Shown piece after piece: positions 24,115 through 33,900 of a stretch of 64,000 nucleotides of DNA. Position 1 is the stretch's first letter. The number at the start of each line of letters is the position of its first letter. A model generated the notes under the pieces. It was not told where the DNA came from and did not search any database. It worked only from the letters and a program-made list of their open reading frames with translations. The translations under genes were made by a program, and so were the position numbers. The stretch lies in contig NZ_CP061313.1 in the NCBI RefSeq assembly GCF_018688235.1, forward strand, positions 665,130 to 729,129, given 5' to 3'. This DNA comes from Polynucleobacter sp. AP-Nino-20-G2 (GTDB lineage: Bacteria > Pseudomonadota > Gammaproteobacteria > Burkholderiales > Burkholderiaceae).

Positions 24115-24309
24115 ATGCGTCAAATTAAATATATTGAAACAAACGAAATTGTCATTGTTGAAGATCAAGTTGCTACCGATGCCATTGCATCTGGAAAAGC
24201 CGTACCTTCAATAGAACCTATTACAAAATCAGTAGCGCCTGAAAAAACAGTAGCTACTGAAAAAGCGCCCGAAGTTGCTTCATTTGTGCAAGCTCCAGAA
24301 ACAAAATAA
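24115..24309 (+). CDS. Small Ala/Glu/Pro-rich phage protein
   Basis: 64 residues from the ATG at 24115 with AGGAAG upstream. N-terminus MRQIKYIETNEIVIVEDQVA, then a low-complexity Pro/Ala/Lys/Thr tail. Found between capsid and connector genes, where many HK97-like phages have a similar small protein. Function unknown. Confidence 0.6.
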   Translation: MRQIKYIETNEIVIVEDQVATDAIASGKAVPSIEPITKSVAPEKTVATEKAPEVASFVQAPETK

Positions 24310-24984
24310 ATGTCCTCCAAGATCCTAACCGGCCCTGATGATGAGCCCCTTAGCTTAAAAAAAGCCAAGGCCCATTTGCGTGTTGATATTAGTGAGGATG
24401 ATGAGCTCATTAGTGATTTGATCGTGACGGCTCGCCAACAAGCTGAGACTATTTGTCGCAGAGCATTTGTGTCGCAACAATGGAAAGTGGTATTGGATCG
24501 TTTTCCAATGCCAAATATGAATATTGGCAGTGCTACTTGGTATGGTCCTCAATGGGGTGTATCACCTGGACCACTAACTGTCCTCAGTCCAGATGGAAAA
24601 ACTGGTTACGAAATCTATTTGCCATTACCGCCATTGCAATCAGTTGACGTACTTGAATATATCGATACCACAGGTATTCTGCGAACATTAACAAAAGATG
24701 TTGATTTTATTGTTGATGATGTAGCTGAACCGGCGCGATTGATGCCTGCATTCGGAAAGACTTGGCCTGGCGTTCAAAACGTCATTAATGCCGTTCGAAT
24801 CACTTTTACTTGTGGTTATGGCACGCCTGATCTTGTACCTCAGGCTGTCAAGCAATGGATGTTGCATAAGATTGCAGCCATGTATGAAAACCGCGAGGCA
24901 GATGTATTAGTGCAGCGCGGATCAGTACAAAGTATGCCTTTTGTTGATGGTCTATTAGACCCCTATCGTTGTATTAAGTTCTAA
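24310..24984 (+). CDS. Head-tail connector (HK97 gp6-like)
   Basis: 224 residues. LSLKKAKAHLRVDISEDDEL and LIVTARQQAETICRRAFVSQ are the signature of gp6-like adaptor proteins, which form the ring below the portal. The C-terminus PQAVKQWMLHKIAAMYENRE is also typical. Confidence 0.92.
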   Translation: MSSKILTGPDDEPLSLKKAKAHLRVDISEDDELISDLIVTARQQAETICRRAFVSQQWKVVLDRFPMPNMNIGSATWYGPQWGVSPGPLTVLSPDGKTGYEIYLPLPPLQSVDVLEYIDTTGILRTLTKDVDFIVDDVAEPARLMPAFGKTWPGVQNVINAVRITFTCGYGTPDLVPQAVKQWMLHKIAAMYENREADVLVQRGSVQSMPFVDGLLDPYRCIKF

Positions 24985-24986
24985 TT

Positions 24987-25313
24987 ATGCAAGCAGCCCT
25001 ATTACGTAAACGTCTCATTATTCAAAGTCGTAGCCAAGTACAAGATGATTATGGCCAACCACTGACAGCATGGGTAGATGTAGAGACTGTTTGGGGTGCT
25101 GTAGAGCCTGTTAGCGGCAGAGAATCGATTTCTGCAGATGCAATGCAATCTTCAGTGACATATCAAGTGGTAATGCGTTATCGACCTGGTATTACGGCAA
25201 AAATGCGCATTAAATATGACAATCGTTTTTTTGATATTCAAGATGTAATTGATGAAAATGAGCGTCACCGCATGCTAACCTTACTTTGCGTAGAGGGCTT
25301 AAGTGATGGATAA
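24987..25313 (+). CDS. Phage head closure protein
   Basis: 108 residues. LLRKRLIIQSRSQVQDDYGQ, with WVDVETVWGAVEPVSGRE, matches the SPP1 gp16-like head closure (head-tail stopper) family. It overlaps the next gene. Confidence 0.9.
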   Translation: MQAALLRKRLIIQSRSQVQDDYGQPLTAWVDVETVWGAVEPVSGRESISADAMQSSVTYQVVMRYRPGITAKMRIKYDNRFFDIQDVIDENERHRMLTLLCVEGLSDG

Positions 25314-25872
25314 CTCAATCAATGTCGATGTGCGCGGTATTGAGGAATTGCAGCTTTTATTGCTTGAATTGCCAAAAAAAATAGCAAAAAATGCTTTAAG
25401 AGCCGCTGTTTATGCAGGAGCTAAAACAGTTGCAGATGAGGCTAAGTTACGCGCACCGGTATATACCGGACCCGTATCGCAAGGCCATCCACCCCCTGGC
25501 ACATTAAAACGCTCAATTATTACTAAACAAATTCCAGAAAAATCGAATCAATTTAATCAAACCTTTTATGTGACAGTGCGCAAAGGAAAAAAATATCAAA
25601 AGCAAGGCAAAAAAGGGAATTTAAGCCAAGATGCTTTTTATGCCAATTGGGTTGAATATGGGCATCACTATGCTCCTAAAGGAAAACATGGATACGGCAG
25701 TAGGGCCAAAGCCATGCAAGCGGTTCGATCTGGATCTGCAGTGATTAGCGGGTCAATGTATATAGCTGCCCATCCATTCATGCGTCCTGCATTTGATAGT
25801 AAAAAAACAGAAGCGCAAGATGCAATATGCACTCGCTTATCTCAGCGAATTGAAGAGGCTTTTAAATCATGA
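25306..25872 (+). CDS. HK97 gp10-like tail completion protein
   Basis: 188 residues from the ATG at 25306 (GTG at 25303 also possible). DVRGIEELQLLLLELPKKIA and the ANWVEYGHHYAPKGKH region, ending AAHPFMRPAFDSKK, match the HK97-gp10 family at the neck-tail interface. Confidence 0.9.
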   Translation: MDNSINVDVRGIEELQLLLLELPKKIAKNALRAAVYAGAKTVADEAKLRAPVYTGPVSQGHPPPGTLKRSIITKQIPEKSNQFNQTFYVTVRKGKKYQKQGKKGNLSQDAFYANWVEYGHHYAPKGKHGYGSRAKAMQAVRSGSAVISGSMYIAAHPFMRPAFDSKKTEAQDAICTRLSQRIEEAFKS

Positions 25873-26207
25873 TTTCAATGAAAGACATTCAAGCAGCTGT
25901 AGCGGGTGTTGTTGGAAGATGCTACCCATTAACAGTGCCTGAAAAGCCAGTAGCGCCATATGCAATTTATATGCAGGTAAGCAATACCCCTGAAGTCACA
26001 ATGGAAAACACTATTCCAGTTGAAAGTACTCGCGTTCAGGTAGATGTGTTTTCAAAAACATATTCCGAAGTTCAAGATTTGTCTGATCAAATTCGATCAG
26101 CAATGATGAATCTGGGCGCAATTCCTCTTTCAGCCGGTGATTTGTATGAAGGTGAAGTAAAGCTGTATCGCGTCACGCAAGACTTTTCAATTTGGTTTAA
26201 AAAATAA
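25869..26207 (+). CDS. Tail completion/terminator protein (DUF3168)
   Basis: 112 residues overlapping the previous gene by 4 bp. PVAPYAIYMQVSNTPEVTME and STRVQVDVFSKTYSEVQDLS are the DUF3168 pattern (lambda gpU-like), which caps the tail tube. Confidence 0.9.
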   Translation: MISMKDIQAAVAGVVGRCYPLTVPEKPVAPYAIYMQVSNTPEVTMENTIPVESTRVQVDVFSKTYSEVQDLSDQIRSAMMNLGAIPLSAGDLYEGEVKLYRVTQDFSIWFKK

Positions 26208-26228
26208 GTTTGCAGTACAACTAGTTTG

Positions 26229-26274
26229 ATCACCTAAGACGTGATTTTTTATGACCGCCTTTTGGCGGTTTTTT
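26229..26274 (+). terminator. Tandem terminators before the tail tube gene
   Basis: Two hairpins in series: ATCAC/GTGAT with T5 (26229-26250) and ACCGCC-TTTT-GGCGGT with T5 (26254-26274). Confidence 0.75.
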
Positions 26275-26291
26275 ATTTATGGAGAAACATT

Positions 26292-26714
26292 ATGACTTCT
26301 ACCGCAATTCCAGCTCAAGGCACTACATTCTCGATTGATACATCGATTTCTGGTGGCCCATCATTTACTGCGATTTCTAATATCAAAACCTTTTCAGGAT
26401 TTGATGGCAGCGCTTCAGAGATCGATGTCACTAATCTTTCCAGCCCTGCAAAAGAAGTGCGTCCAGGACTCGAAGATAACGGCCAATTCACTCTTGAATT
26501 AGATCGTGATTTTTCTGACGCTGGTCAAACTGCGCTTTTAGCTGCCCGCGATAGCCAGGCTGGCAAACAATTTAAATTGTTGCTGCCTAATGGCGAAAAC
26601 GCTATTTTTACTGGTTATGTTAAGAAATTTAGCATGGCTGGCGGTGTTGATCAGGTTGTTAAAGGCTCTGTTGACATTCGCATTTCTGGTTCAGTTACTT
26701 GGGCAGGCATGTAA
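26292..26714 (+). CDS. Major tail tube protein
   Basis: 140 residues from the ATG at 26292 preceded by GGAG. GTTFSIDTSISGGPSFTAIS and SEIDVTNLSSPAKEVRPGLE are typical of lambda gpV/HK97 gp13-like tail tube proteins. It polymerises around the tape measure. The stop shares a base with the next start (TAATG). Confidence 0.88.
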   Translation: MTSTAIPAQGTTFSIDTSISGGPSFTAISNIKTFSGFDGSASEIDVTNLSSPAKEVRPGLEDNGQFTLELDRDFSDAGQTALLAARDSQAGKQFKLLLPNGENAIFTGYVKKFSMAGGVDQVVKGSVDIRISGSVTWAGM

Positions 26715-27106
26715 TGTCTAAATTTCTCAGCAAGCAAGATATTCTCGCTGCTAATGATTTAAAGCGAGTTGAAGTGGATGTGCCCGAGTGGGGTGGAAAA
26801 GTTTGGGTTACTAGCTTTTCCGCTGATGCTAAAGATGCCATTGAATTTAATCTCATGAACTTGAGTAAAAAAAGTGGTGTTGGTCTTAGGGCTGCATACG
26901 TTGGTCTAGCAATTGTGGATGAGCATGGGCAACGCCTCTTTACAGATGAAGAGTTGCCCATGTTAGGAACTAAATTTGCTGGAGCAATTGATCGGATTTT
27001 TGAAAAAGTTTCTGAAATTAACCGAATTTCTCAAAAAGATTTGGAAGAGCTTGAAAAAAACTCCGAAGCCGTCCCTGGAGACGGCTTGCATTCCGCCTCT
27101 GCTTAA
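26714..27106 (+). CDS. Tail assembly chaperone, gpG-like short product
   Basis: 130 residues, zero-frame product (MSKFLSKQDILAANDLKRVE, then EFNLMNLSKKSGVGLRAAYV). In lambda-like phages the G protein and its -1 frameshift extension G-T chaperone the tape measure during tail assembly. The slippery heptamer A AAA AAC lies at 27055-27061, before the stop. Confidence 0.88.
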   Translation: MSKFLSKQDILAANDLKRVEVDVPEWGGKVWVTSFSADAKDAIEFNLMNLSKKSGVGLRAAYVGLAIVDEHGQRLFTDEELPMLGTKFAGAIDRIFEKVSEINRISQKDLEELEKNSEAVPGDGLHSASA

Positions 27107-27414
27107 AACTTGGAGTAGTTCATCCAGATGAGCTACTTCCACGGCTTACTTCAGCACAATTTGCAGAGTGGGCCGCCTATTTTCAAATTGAACCAGATGC
27201 CGATAACAGAGCGGATTATTTATCTGCTCAAACATTGGCATTGCTCAATAACGTGCATCGTGATCCAGAAAAATCAGAACCTGCATTTCCAATTGATTTC
27301 ATGCCATGGTCACAAGAAGCAAAAGAAGAAGAAAAACCAAAAGAGCCACCTCAAATGGACGTGAAGTCTCAAGTAGTTCGATTAAAAGCGCTTTTTAGTA
27401 AAAAAGGAAAATAA
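26714..27414 (+). CDS. Tail assembly chaperone, gpG-T-like -1 frameshift product
   Basis: About 233 residues if ribosomes slip -1 at 27055-27061 (join of 26714-27061 and 27061-27414). The shifted frame is open to 27414 and encodes a convincing T-domain: GVVHPDELLPRLTSAQFAEW and AYFQIEPDADNRADYLSAQT, then an acidic/Lys-rich tail. It has no start codon of its own at its beginning. An 8-bp hairpin four bases after the heptamer is a likely stimulator. This coding region would be missed if only ATG-to-stop frames are considered. Confidence 0.88.
27055..27087 (+). promoter_or_regulatory. Programmed -1 ribosomal frameshift element
   Basis: Heptamer A AAA AAC in the zero-frame phase (27055-27061), a 4-nt spacer, then a perfect hairpin of AAGCCGTC (27066-27073), loop CCTGGA, and GACGGCTT (27080-27087). 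Confidence 0.85.
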
Positions 27415-27415
27415 A

Positions 27416-29692
27416 ATGGCAACCTCTCCAGGCTTAGTAGTTGAAATATCGGCCAATACTGCCAAATTTGATTCTGATATGGGTCGGATGGCTCAAATTG
27501 CGCGCACTAAAGGGCAGGACATCAAAGCAACCATGCTTGACGCGGCCAATCAAGCTTCTCACGGATTTACTGTCTTAGGTGAAAAAATTGGATTGCTTGA
27601 AAACCCTGTCTCTAGATCGATCATGAAGTTTGGAGAAATGGGAGCAGCGGCTGGGGTTGTTATCGGTGTAGGAGCTACCTTTGCTGAAGCGGTCGTTAAG
27701 GCGGTAGAAATGGGCGAATCCATGGCTGATTTGTCTATCAAAACGGGCTTAAGCGTGGAATCAATTAGTAAGTTTTCTACGATTGCTCGATTGGCCGGTA
27801 CTGATATGGACACAGTATCTGGACTAATGAAAAAGCTGTCTATTTCTGCAGTGGAAGCTACTGCAGGCAATAAAAACTTAGCGGCTGTTTATGAAGCAAT
27901 TGGCATTAGCATAAAAGAATTAAAAACGCTTGCTCCTGATGAATTAATGACAAGAGTTGCAAAGGCCGTTCAGGGTTTAGATCCCATGGTTGTGCAAGAT
28001 GTCATGAAACAAATTGGCGGTAAAGGTGGTTCTGAAGCGCTAGTGTTTTTGCGCGAGTTAAATGAGCGTTTTGATGATACTCATGCAAAAATTTCAACTC
28101 AATTTGCAACAGATGCAAAAGAGTTTAGTGATAACTTAAAAATCATGACTGAGGATACTAAATACCTTGGTGTTGCATTTGCTAGTAAATTATTGCCTCA
28201 AATTAATCTGACAATTGAAGCTTTTAGAAATGCTCGCATGGAAGGAGAAGGATTTTTCTCTAGCTTAAAAGCTGCCTGGCAGATGGAAGGGCAAATCGCT
28301 GGAATTGATTTATCTCATGTCAATCAAGAGATTATGAGTGTTAAGTATCAATTGGAATTGTTGGATAAAGAAGGCAATCAGTCTGTTTTATTTAAAGGGC
28401 TTGGTGATAAAAATCCATTTGGCTTGTCTGGTAAAACACGTGAAGAATTAGAGCGTACTCTTGAAGTTTTACAAAAATACAAAGAAAAAAATAATCTTGG
28501 GCTGGCAAACCCATTAGATGAAGATAAGAATGCTAATACTAGAAAAGCATTGGGATCAAAAAATCAGACAGCAGGCGATAATTTTTTACAAGGACTTCAA
28601 GCGCAAATTTCTAAAGTAGATCAAGGAAAATTTGCAATGCTAGAGTTGCAAGCCGCTGAAAAAGGAGTTGCAGATCAAGCTGAGCCATTAATTCAAAAAT
28701 TAAAACAATTAGACGAAGGGCGCTCTGCAAAATTATACGAAGATGCTCTTAATCGTCAAAATAGTGATCTTGATTTTCAACAAACATTAATTGGCAAGAC
28801 ATCTCAAGAAGTTGAAATACTCAATGTGCAGCATAAAAACACCATTGAGTTACAAAAACAAATTGAACAAATTACCAAAACAAATGGCACTTTGTCCGAT
28901 GAGACTATTCAACGCATGACGGATGCCACTGAATCAGCTACTGCTTATCAAATTGCTTCCATTCGTAAACGTCAAGCGGCTGAAACGGATTGGAATGTTG
29001 GGGCTAGTAAAGCTATGGGCGATTATGCCTACAATGCTGCCAATACAGCCGCTGGTGCTTCTACTGTCTTTTCTAACGGATTTAGAAACATGGAGGATGC
29101 GGTTGTTAATTTTGCCATGACTGGAAAATTGAGTTTTGCAAATTTTGCAACAAGCGTCATTAGTGATTTAATTCGAATACAGGCTAGAGCCGCTATCTCT
29201 GGCATAGCCGGTAGTCTAGGTCAAGCGCTAGGCATGGGTGGCTACGGTTCTGCAACTGAAGGTTCTTCAAACTTTATTGGACCTCCTGCTGCTCTAGCAA
29301 ATGCCAATGGAAATATATTTTCTGGTGGCAATGTCATTCCTTTTGCTAATGGCGGCGTAATTTCTAGTCCAACATTATTTCCTATGGCAGGCGGAAATAC
29401 AGGGTTGATGGGTGAGGCTGGCACTGAAGCAGTTATGCCTTTATCCAGAGATTCTTCTGGCAAACTTGGTGTCAAAACAATCGGAAAATCTACCGCTGGA
29501 AATCAAATTAATATTACTGTTAATAATCAAGCTGGCAGTTCTGGCTTTGAGGCCGTGGCTTCGGCAAAAGATAATGGTAGCGGTCTAGACGTTGAAATAT
29601 TAGTGCGCCGCGCCATTCAAAAAGATTTGCGTCAAAACGGACAAATAACTCAGCAAATGTCTAATACCTTTGGCCTTAAGCGGGCTGTTTAA
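27416..29692 (+). CDS. Tail tape measure protein
   Basis: 758 residues. ISANTAKFDSDMGRMAQIAR opens a coiled-coil N-terminus, and hydrophobic segments lie around 75-100. Long helical regions follow, and the C-terminus has the lambda-type FANFATSVISDLIRIQARAA, GLMGEAGTEAVMPLSRDSSG. It sets tail length and is threaded in the tube. It follows the chaperone gene, as expected. Confidence 0.94.
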   Translation: MATSPGLVVEISANTAKFDSDMGRMAQIARTKGQDIKATMLDAANQASHGFTVLGEKIGLLENPVSRSIMKFGEMGAAAGVVIGVGATFAEAVVKAVEMGESMADLSIKTGLSVESISKFSTIARLAGTDMDTVSGLMKKLSISAVEATAGNKNLAAVYEAIGISIKELKTLAPDELMTRVAKAVQGLDPMVVQDVMKQIGGKGGSEALVFLRELNERFDDTHAKISTQFATDAKEFSDNLKIMTEDTKYLGVAFASKLLPQINLTIEAFRNARMEGEGFFSSLKAAWQMEGQIAGIDLSHVNQEIMSVKYQLELLDKEGNQSVLFKGLGDKNPFGLSGKTREELERTLEVLQKYKEKNNLGLANPLDEDKNANTRKALGSKNQTAGDNFLQGLQAQISKVDQGKFAMLELQAAEKGVADQAEPLIQKLKQLDEGRSAKLYEDALNRQNSDLDFQQTLIGKTSQEVEILNVQHKNTIELQKQIEQITKTNGTLSDETIQRMTDATESATAYQIASIRKRQAAETDWNVGASKAMGDYAYNAANTAAGASTVFSNGFRNMEDAVVNFAMTGKLSFANFATSVISDLIRIQARAAISGIAGSLGQALGMGGYGSATEGSSNFIGPPAALANANGNIFSGGNVIPFANGGVISSPTLFPMAGGNTGLMGEAGTEAVMPLSRDSSGKLGVKTIGKSTAGNQINITVNNQAGSSGFEAVASAKDNGSGLDVEILVRRAIQKDLRQNGQITQQMSNTFGLKRAV

Positions 29693-29701
29693 CGGATATT
29701 T

Positions 29702-30064
29702 ATGACTACTCCTACACTTCCTTCATACGCAAAAATATTATTTGCGGGCTATCAGCAGCAAAGAGAGTCTGCATTACTACGCACTGATATGGAGTCTGGA
29801 CCTCCCAGGCAAAATAAAGTACGTTCACGGGTCATGGTCACACGCACTTGCAATCTATTTTTTGATAGTGAGGCGGACTTTAATTCATTTGAAGCTTGGT
29901 ATGCAGGCGATGCTAATGAAGGTTCACTTTGGTTTAATTTTACTGATCCAGTCAGTGGCTCCGTAAAATCTGGTCGCTTTGTTGGTGGTGGATATACCGC
30001 CACTCCTTTAGTGCCGGATTTAAGTAAATGGCAAATTGATTTAAAAATTGAGACCTGGGGTTAA
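29702..30064 (+). CDS. Minor tail protein, gpM-like position
   Basis: 120 residues. RSRVMVTRTCNLFFDSEADF and FEAWYAGDANEGSLWFNFTD resemble small phage minor tail proteins that follow the tape measure. Family name uncertain. Confidence 0.65.
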   Translation: MTTPTLPSYAKILFAGYQQQRESALLRTDMESGPPRQNKVRSRVMVTRTCNLFFDSEADFNSFEAWYAGDANEGSLWFNFTDPVSGSVKSGRFVGGGYTATPLVPDLSKWQIDLKIETWG

Positions 30065-30066
30065 AA

Positions 30067-30543
30067 GTGACACGTGCTTATTCTTCTCAATTTAAATCCA
30101 CTTTAGCGGCTGTAAGCGCCCCTGAAGCCCCATTTATTTTGCTAGAAATTAGTCATCCGCTATTAAGTTCGCCTGTACGTGTGATTAATGACACGCAAGA
30201 CCTTACTAGCAATGGCAATCTTTTTATTGGATGTCCTTTTAAATGCATTTTGCCAGATGATTATGAAGGTCAATTACCAAAAGCTAGGCTTGCAGTTGAT
30301 AACGTAGGCCGCGATTTAATGTATTGGATTGAAACAAGCAATGGCGGCCAAGGTAGTTCTGTACGCTTTATGCAAGTGATGCGCTCTCGTCCTGATCTGG
30401 TTGAATGGGAAATCACTATGAATTTGTATAACGTAGTGGTAACTATGCAAGAAATAACTGCTGAATTGGGTTTTGAAAGTCTTTTTTCAAAGCCCGCCAT
30501 ATCCATGCAATACCGCCCAGATAACAGCGCCGGAATTTTCTAA
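30067..30543 (+). CDS. Minor tail protein, DUF1833 (gpL-like)
   Basis: 158 residues, GTG start. APFILLEISHPLLSSPVRVI and FIGCPFKCILPDDYEGQLPK are the DUF1833 pattern. It corresponds in order to lambda gpL. The stop overlaps the next ATG (TAATG). Confidence 0.82.
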   Translation: MTRAYSSQFKSTLAAVSAPEAPFILLEISHPLLSSPVRVINDTQDLTSNGNLFIGCPFKCILPDDYEGQLPKARLAVDNVGRDLMYWIETSNGGQGSSVRFMQVMRSRPDLVEWEITMNLYNVVVTMQEITAELGFESLFSKPAISMQYRPDNSAGIF

Positions 30544-30932
30544 TGCATTGGTCATCTCGCTATATCGGACAACCCTATAAGCTAGGATCCGCAGATTGTG
30601 CTCGTCTATTGAGTCGCGTACGTAAAGAAGTATTTAATCTGCCCGTACCTGACGAAATTGAAGTAGATCGATTGGAATCTCGATTGGGTCGAGTAGGGCA
30701 GATGAATGATTTGGTAGCCACCTATGGCGAATCTACCGATTGCCCAAAAGAAGGCGATGCAGTGTTAATGGTTTGTGCTGGTAGGCCAAGCCATATAGGC
30801 GTGTACTGCGAAGTAAACAATGAAAAGTGCGTGCTACACGCCATGGAAAATGCTGGCATGGTTGTATTGCACAAAATTCGTGAGCTAGATAAGTATTTTT
30901 TAAAGGTTGAGGGTTATTACAAATGGAAGTGA
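30543..30932 (+). CDS. NlpC/P60-type tail protein (gpK-like)
   Basis: 129 residues. The catalytic Cys is in GSADCARLLS and the His in RPSHIGVYCE, giving an NlpC/P60 Cys-His peptidase fold. In lambda-like tails gpK cleaves peptidoglycan during DNA entry. Overlaps the next gene by 10 bp. Confidence 0.85.
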   Translation: MHWSSRYIGQPYKLGSADCARLLSRVRKEVFNLPVPDEIEVDRLESRLGRVGQMNDLVATYGESTDCPKEGDAVLMVCAGRPSHIGVYCEVNNEKCVLHAMENAGMVVLHKIRELDKYFLKVEGYYKWK

Positions 30933-33900
30933 TTGAGCGTATGCCATCAAAAGCCAAGTCCCTCGATGTGATTTGGCGGCCTCATCCGGCACTGTCATCG
31001 GCCAATAAAGAAAGCTTTGCCTGTCTTTTATCGCCTGGATCGACAGTGCGAGATATTTTGATTTCTGCAGGGATTGATACTAAGCAGCCAATTATTATTT
31101 GGTTAGATGATCGCCTTTTAGAGGTGAGCGAATGGAATACCATTTGTCCAAAACCTGGTCAAATCATCAACGTACAAGCTACTGTGATGGGTGGTGGCGG
31201 CGGTGGTGGTGGATCAAATCCCGTTCAAGTGGTGGCATTAATTGCTGTTGTTGTATTAGCAGCATATTTTGGTCCCGCAGTAGGTGCTTTTGCTGGCTTT
31301 ACTGGGGCTACTGCAGCAGCAGTTGGAACTGCTGTTCTGAGTATTACTGGTGCTATGCTTGTAAATGCTGTATTTGCCGCTAGTAATCCCAGCACTTCAT
31401 TAAATAATGCCTCCGGTGTCTATGGCGCTGCTTCTCCCACCTATAGCTTAAGTGGTGGTAGCAATCGCATGCGCCCTTATGAGTCTATGCCAGTGGTTAT
31501 GGGCGCTCATCAATTTTTTCCAGACTTGGCAGCCAAACCATTTTTGGAATATCAGGGTGAAGATCAGTATCTGTATCAGATATTTCATTTGGGGCTTTCT
31601 AGTTGTTTGCTAGCCGATTGGAGAATTGGCACCAATCCGATTACCAATTATCAGGAATACTCTTGGCAATATCCGGATGCTGCCGGACGGATTACCAATT
31701 TTCCAAATAACGTAGATAGCATTCCTGGAGCAGATTTAACCGCTGCCAATGGATGGGTAACACTCACTAGTTCAGCCAAAACCTATCGACTTGGCATTGA
31801 TATTGAAGGTGTCCTGTATTACGCCAACAATAATGGCGGACTCGATAGCACTAGTGTTCAATTAGAAATTCAATATAAGCCATCTGGTAGCTCAACATGG
31901 CTTGCTCCAGATAGCGTTATCACTCAAGGCAGTGGCTTTGTTGCCGGACATTTTGAGCAATATCAAGAATGGGTCGAAAGTGGTGAAGAGGGTTATTACA
32001 CCGCTACTACCACTGATGACAATGGCAATCCATACACTTATGAAACGTATGGCTGGCACGATACTAGTCATTACGAAACCAAAAGTCGCTATGTTGCGGG
32101 ATCTGGAAACGTCATTCTTATATCTGGAGCTACTCAAACAGCTCGCCGCGCCACACTCTTTATTAACGTGCCATCGGGCACTTATGATGTCAGAATTCGG
32201 CGCAATACAGCTGATAGCACTGATGCAAGATTGCAAAATAAAACCTCTTGGAGCACGCTGCGTAGCTATCAGGTCGACTCGACTAACTACAATGGCCAAA
32301 ATCGCCGAGGATTGACCATTCGTGCATCCGAGCAACTCAACGGCACGATTCAGCAATTATCTGTTACCGCAAGCGCCAATGCCAATTATTGGAATGGATC
32401 TAGCTGGGTCTCTGGGCCGACTAGCAACCCTGCGCATTGGTTTATGGATTTTGCAATTGGGCGTAGGGATGGCAATGGCAATTTGATGTATGGCGTAGGT
32501 ATGCCAGAGGCACAGATTGATCTTGCGGGCTTAAACGCTTGGGCGGCCTTTTGCGCAGCTGAAAATTTAAGTTTTAATGCGGTGTTAGATGGCTCGCAAA
32601 CAGCCGCCGACATCTTAACGGCAATCGCTAGATGTGGATTTGGATCCCCTTCATGGGATTCGGGCAAGATCGGTGTCATTTGGGATGCGCGTAATGCATC
32701 TCCAGTAGCTGCTTTTGGCATGAGTAATATTATTCGTGGTAGCTTTCAGGTGAGCTACATCACGGAGCAATTGGCCGAAGAAGTCATTGTTCAATATATC
32801 AATCCGGACAATAGCTGGAATCAGGATCAAGTACGGGTTTTGGTGCCTGGCATTACCACTCCAAGACGTAGTAGCACCATTGATTTACTCGGCTGTACCA
32901 ATACTGCTATGGCAGGCAAATTTGCCAATTACTTTGCCGCTCAACAGTATTATCGCAAACGCCGAATTCAGTGGGATTGCGATTTTGAGGGCTTTGTATG
33001 CCAACGTGGGGACGTGGTACTCCTATCTCACGATCTCACGCAATGGGGCTATTCTGGGCGGATTGTGAGCACTTCAGGGTCCACGCTTGTTCTAGATCGC
33101 GCCATTCCTCGTAGTGGCGCTTTAGAGTATTTGATGCTCAAGCGTCCTGACGGCACCATGACCACTTATCAGGTGTTAGCCGGTAGTGCTGATAGCGATA
33201 CGATTACTTTAACAACGCATCCGACCTTTCAGGATGGTGTTGATTTAATCGACCATATTTGGTTTTTCTCCCCATTGCCTACACCTGGGAAAAAAGTCAA
33301 AATCCTTTCGGTACAACCTACTAGCGAGTCCCGTCTGACTGTCATTGCTACCGATGAGGATCCCCAGTTTTATGCAGCCTGGGATGGCACCTGGCAATCA
33401 GCAACACCTAGCACCTTATTAAAATCCAATTTACCAGTAATTAAAAATCTCAAGATCACTGAGCGTTTGGCAATTGTTGGCGCTGGGCAGATTGTCACAA
33501 GGGTCACTATTAGCTGGGCACAAAACATTGGTCAAGTTGAGCGAGTAGAGCTTCGTTGCAGAATTAATAACGGCACCTGGCAAGCAAAAACCACCTATAA
33601 CTCCAATTCGATTGATTACGATTTTGATGGGTACGGCTTGGTTGAAGTGACGGCATTGCCTATTAATGGCATTTTTGTAGGCCAACAAGTTAGCGCAAGC
33701 GCTCAAGTCTATGGGAAAACCCTACCACCTGAAAATGTGCAAGGTTTTACAGTAGATTTAAAGGCTAATGCTTTTACCTTGAACTGGCAAAAAGTCGGTG
33801 ATATTGATGTAGCGGGTTATCGCATTCGTTGGATCAATGGCGATTCTCGAGACTGGGGATCTGCCACTCCGATTCATGATGGCTTACTGTTATCAAGCCC

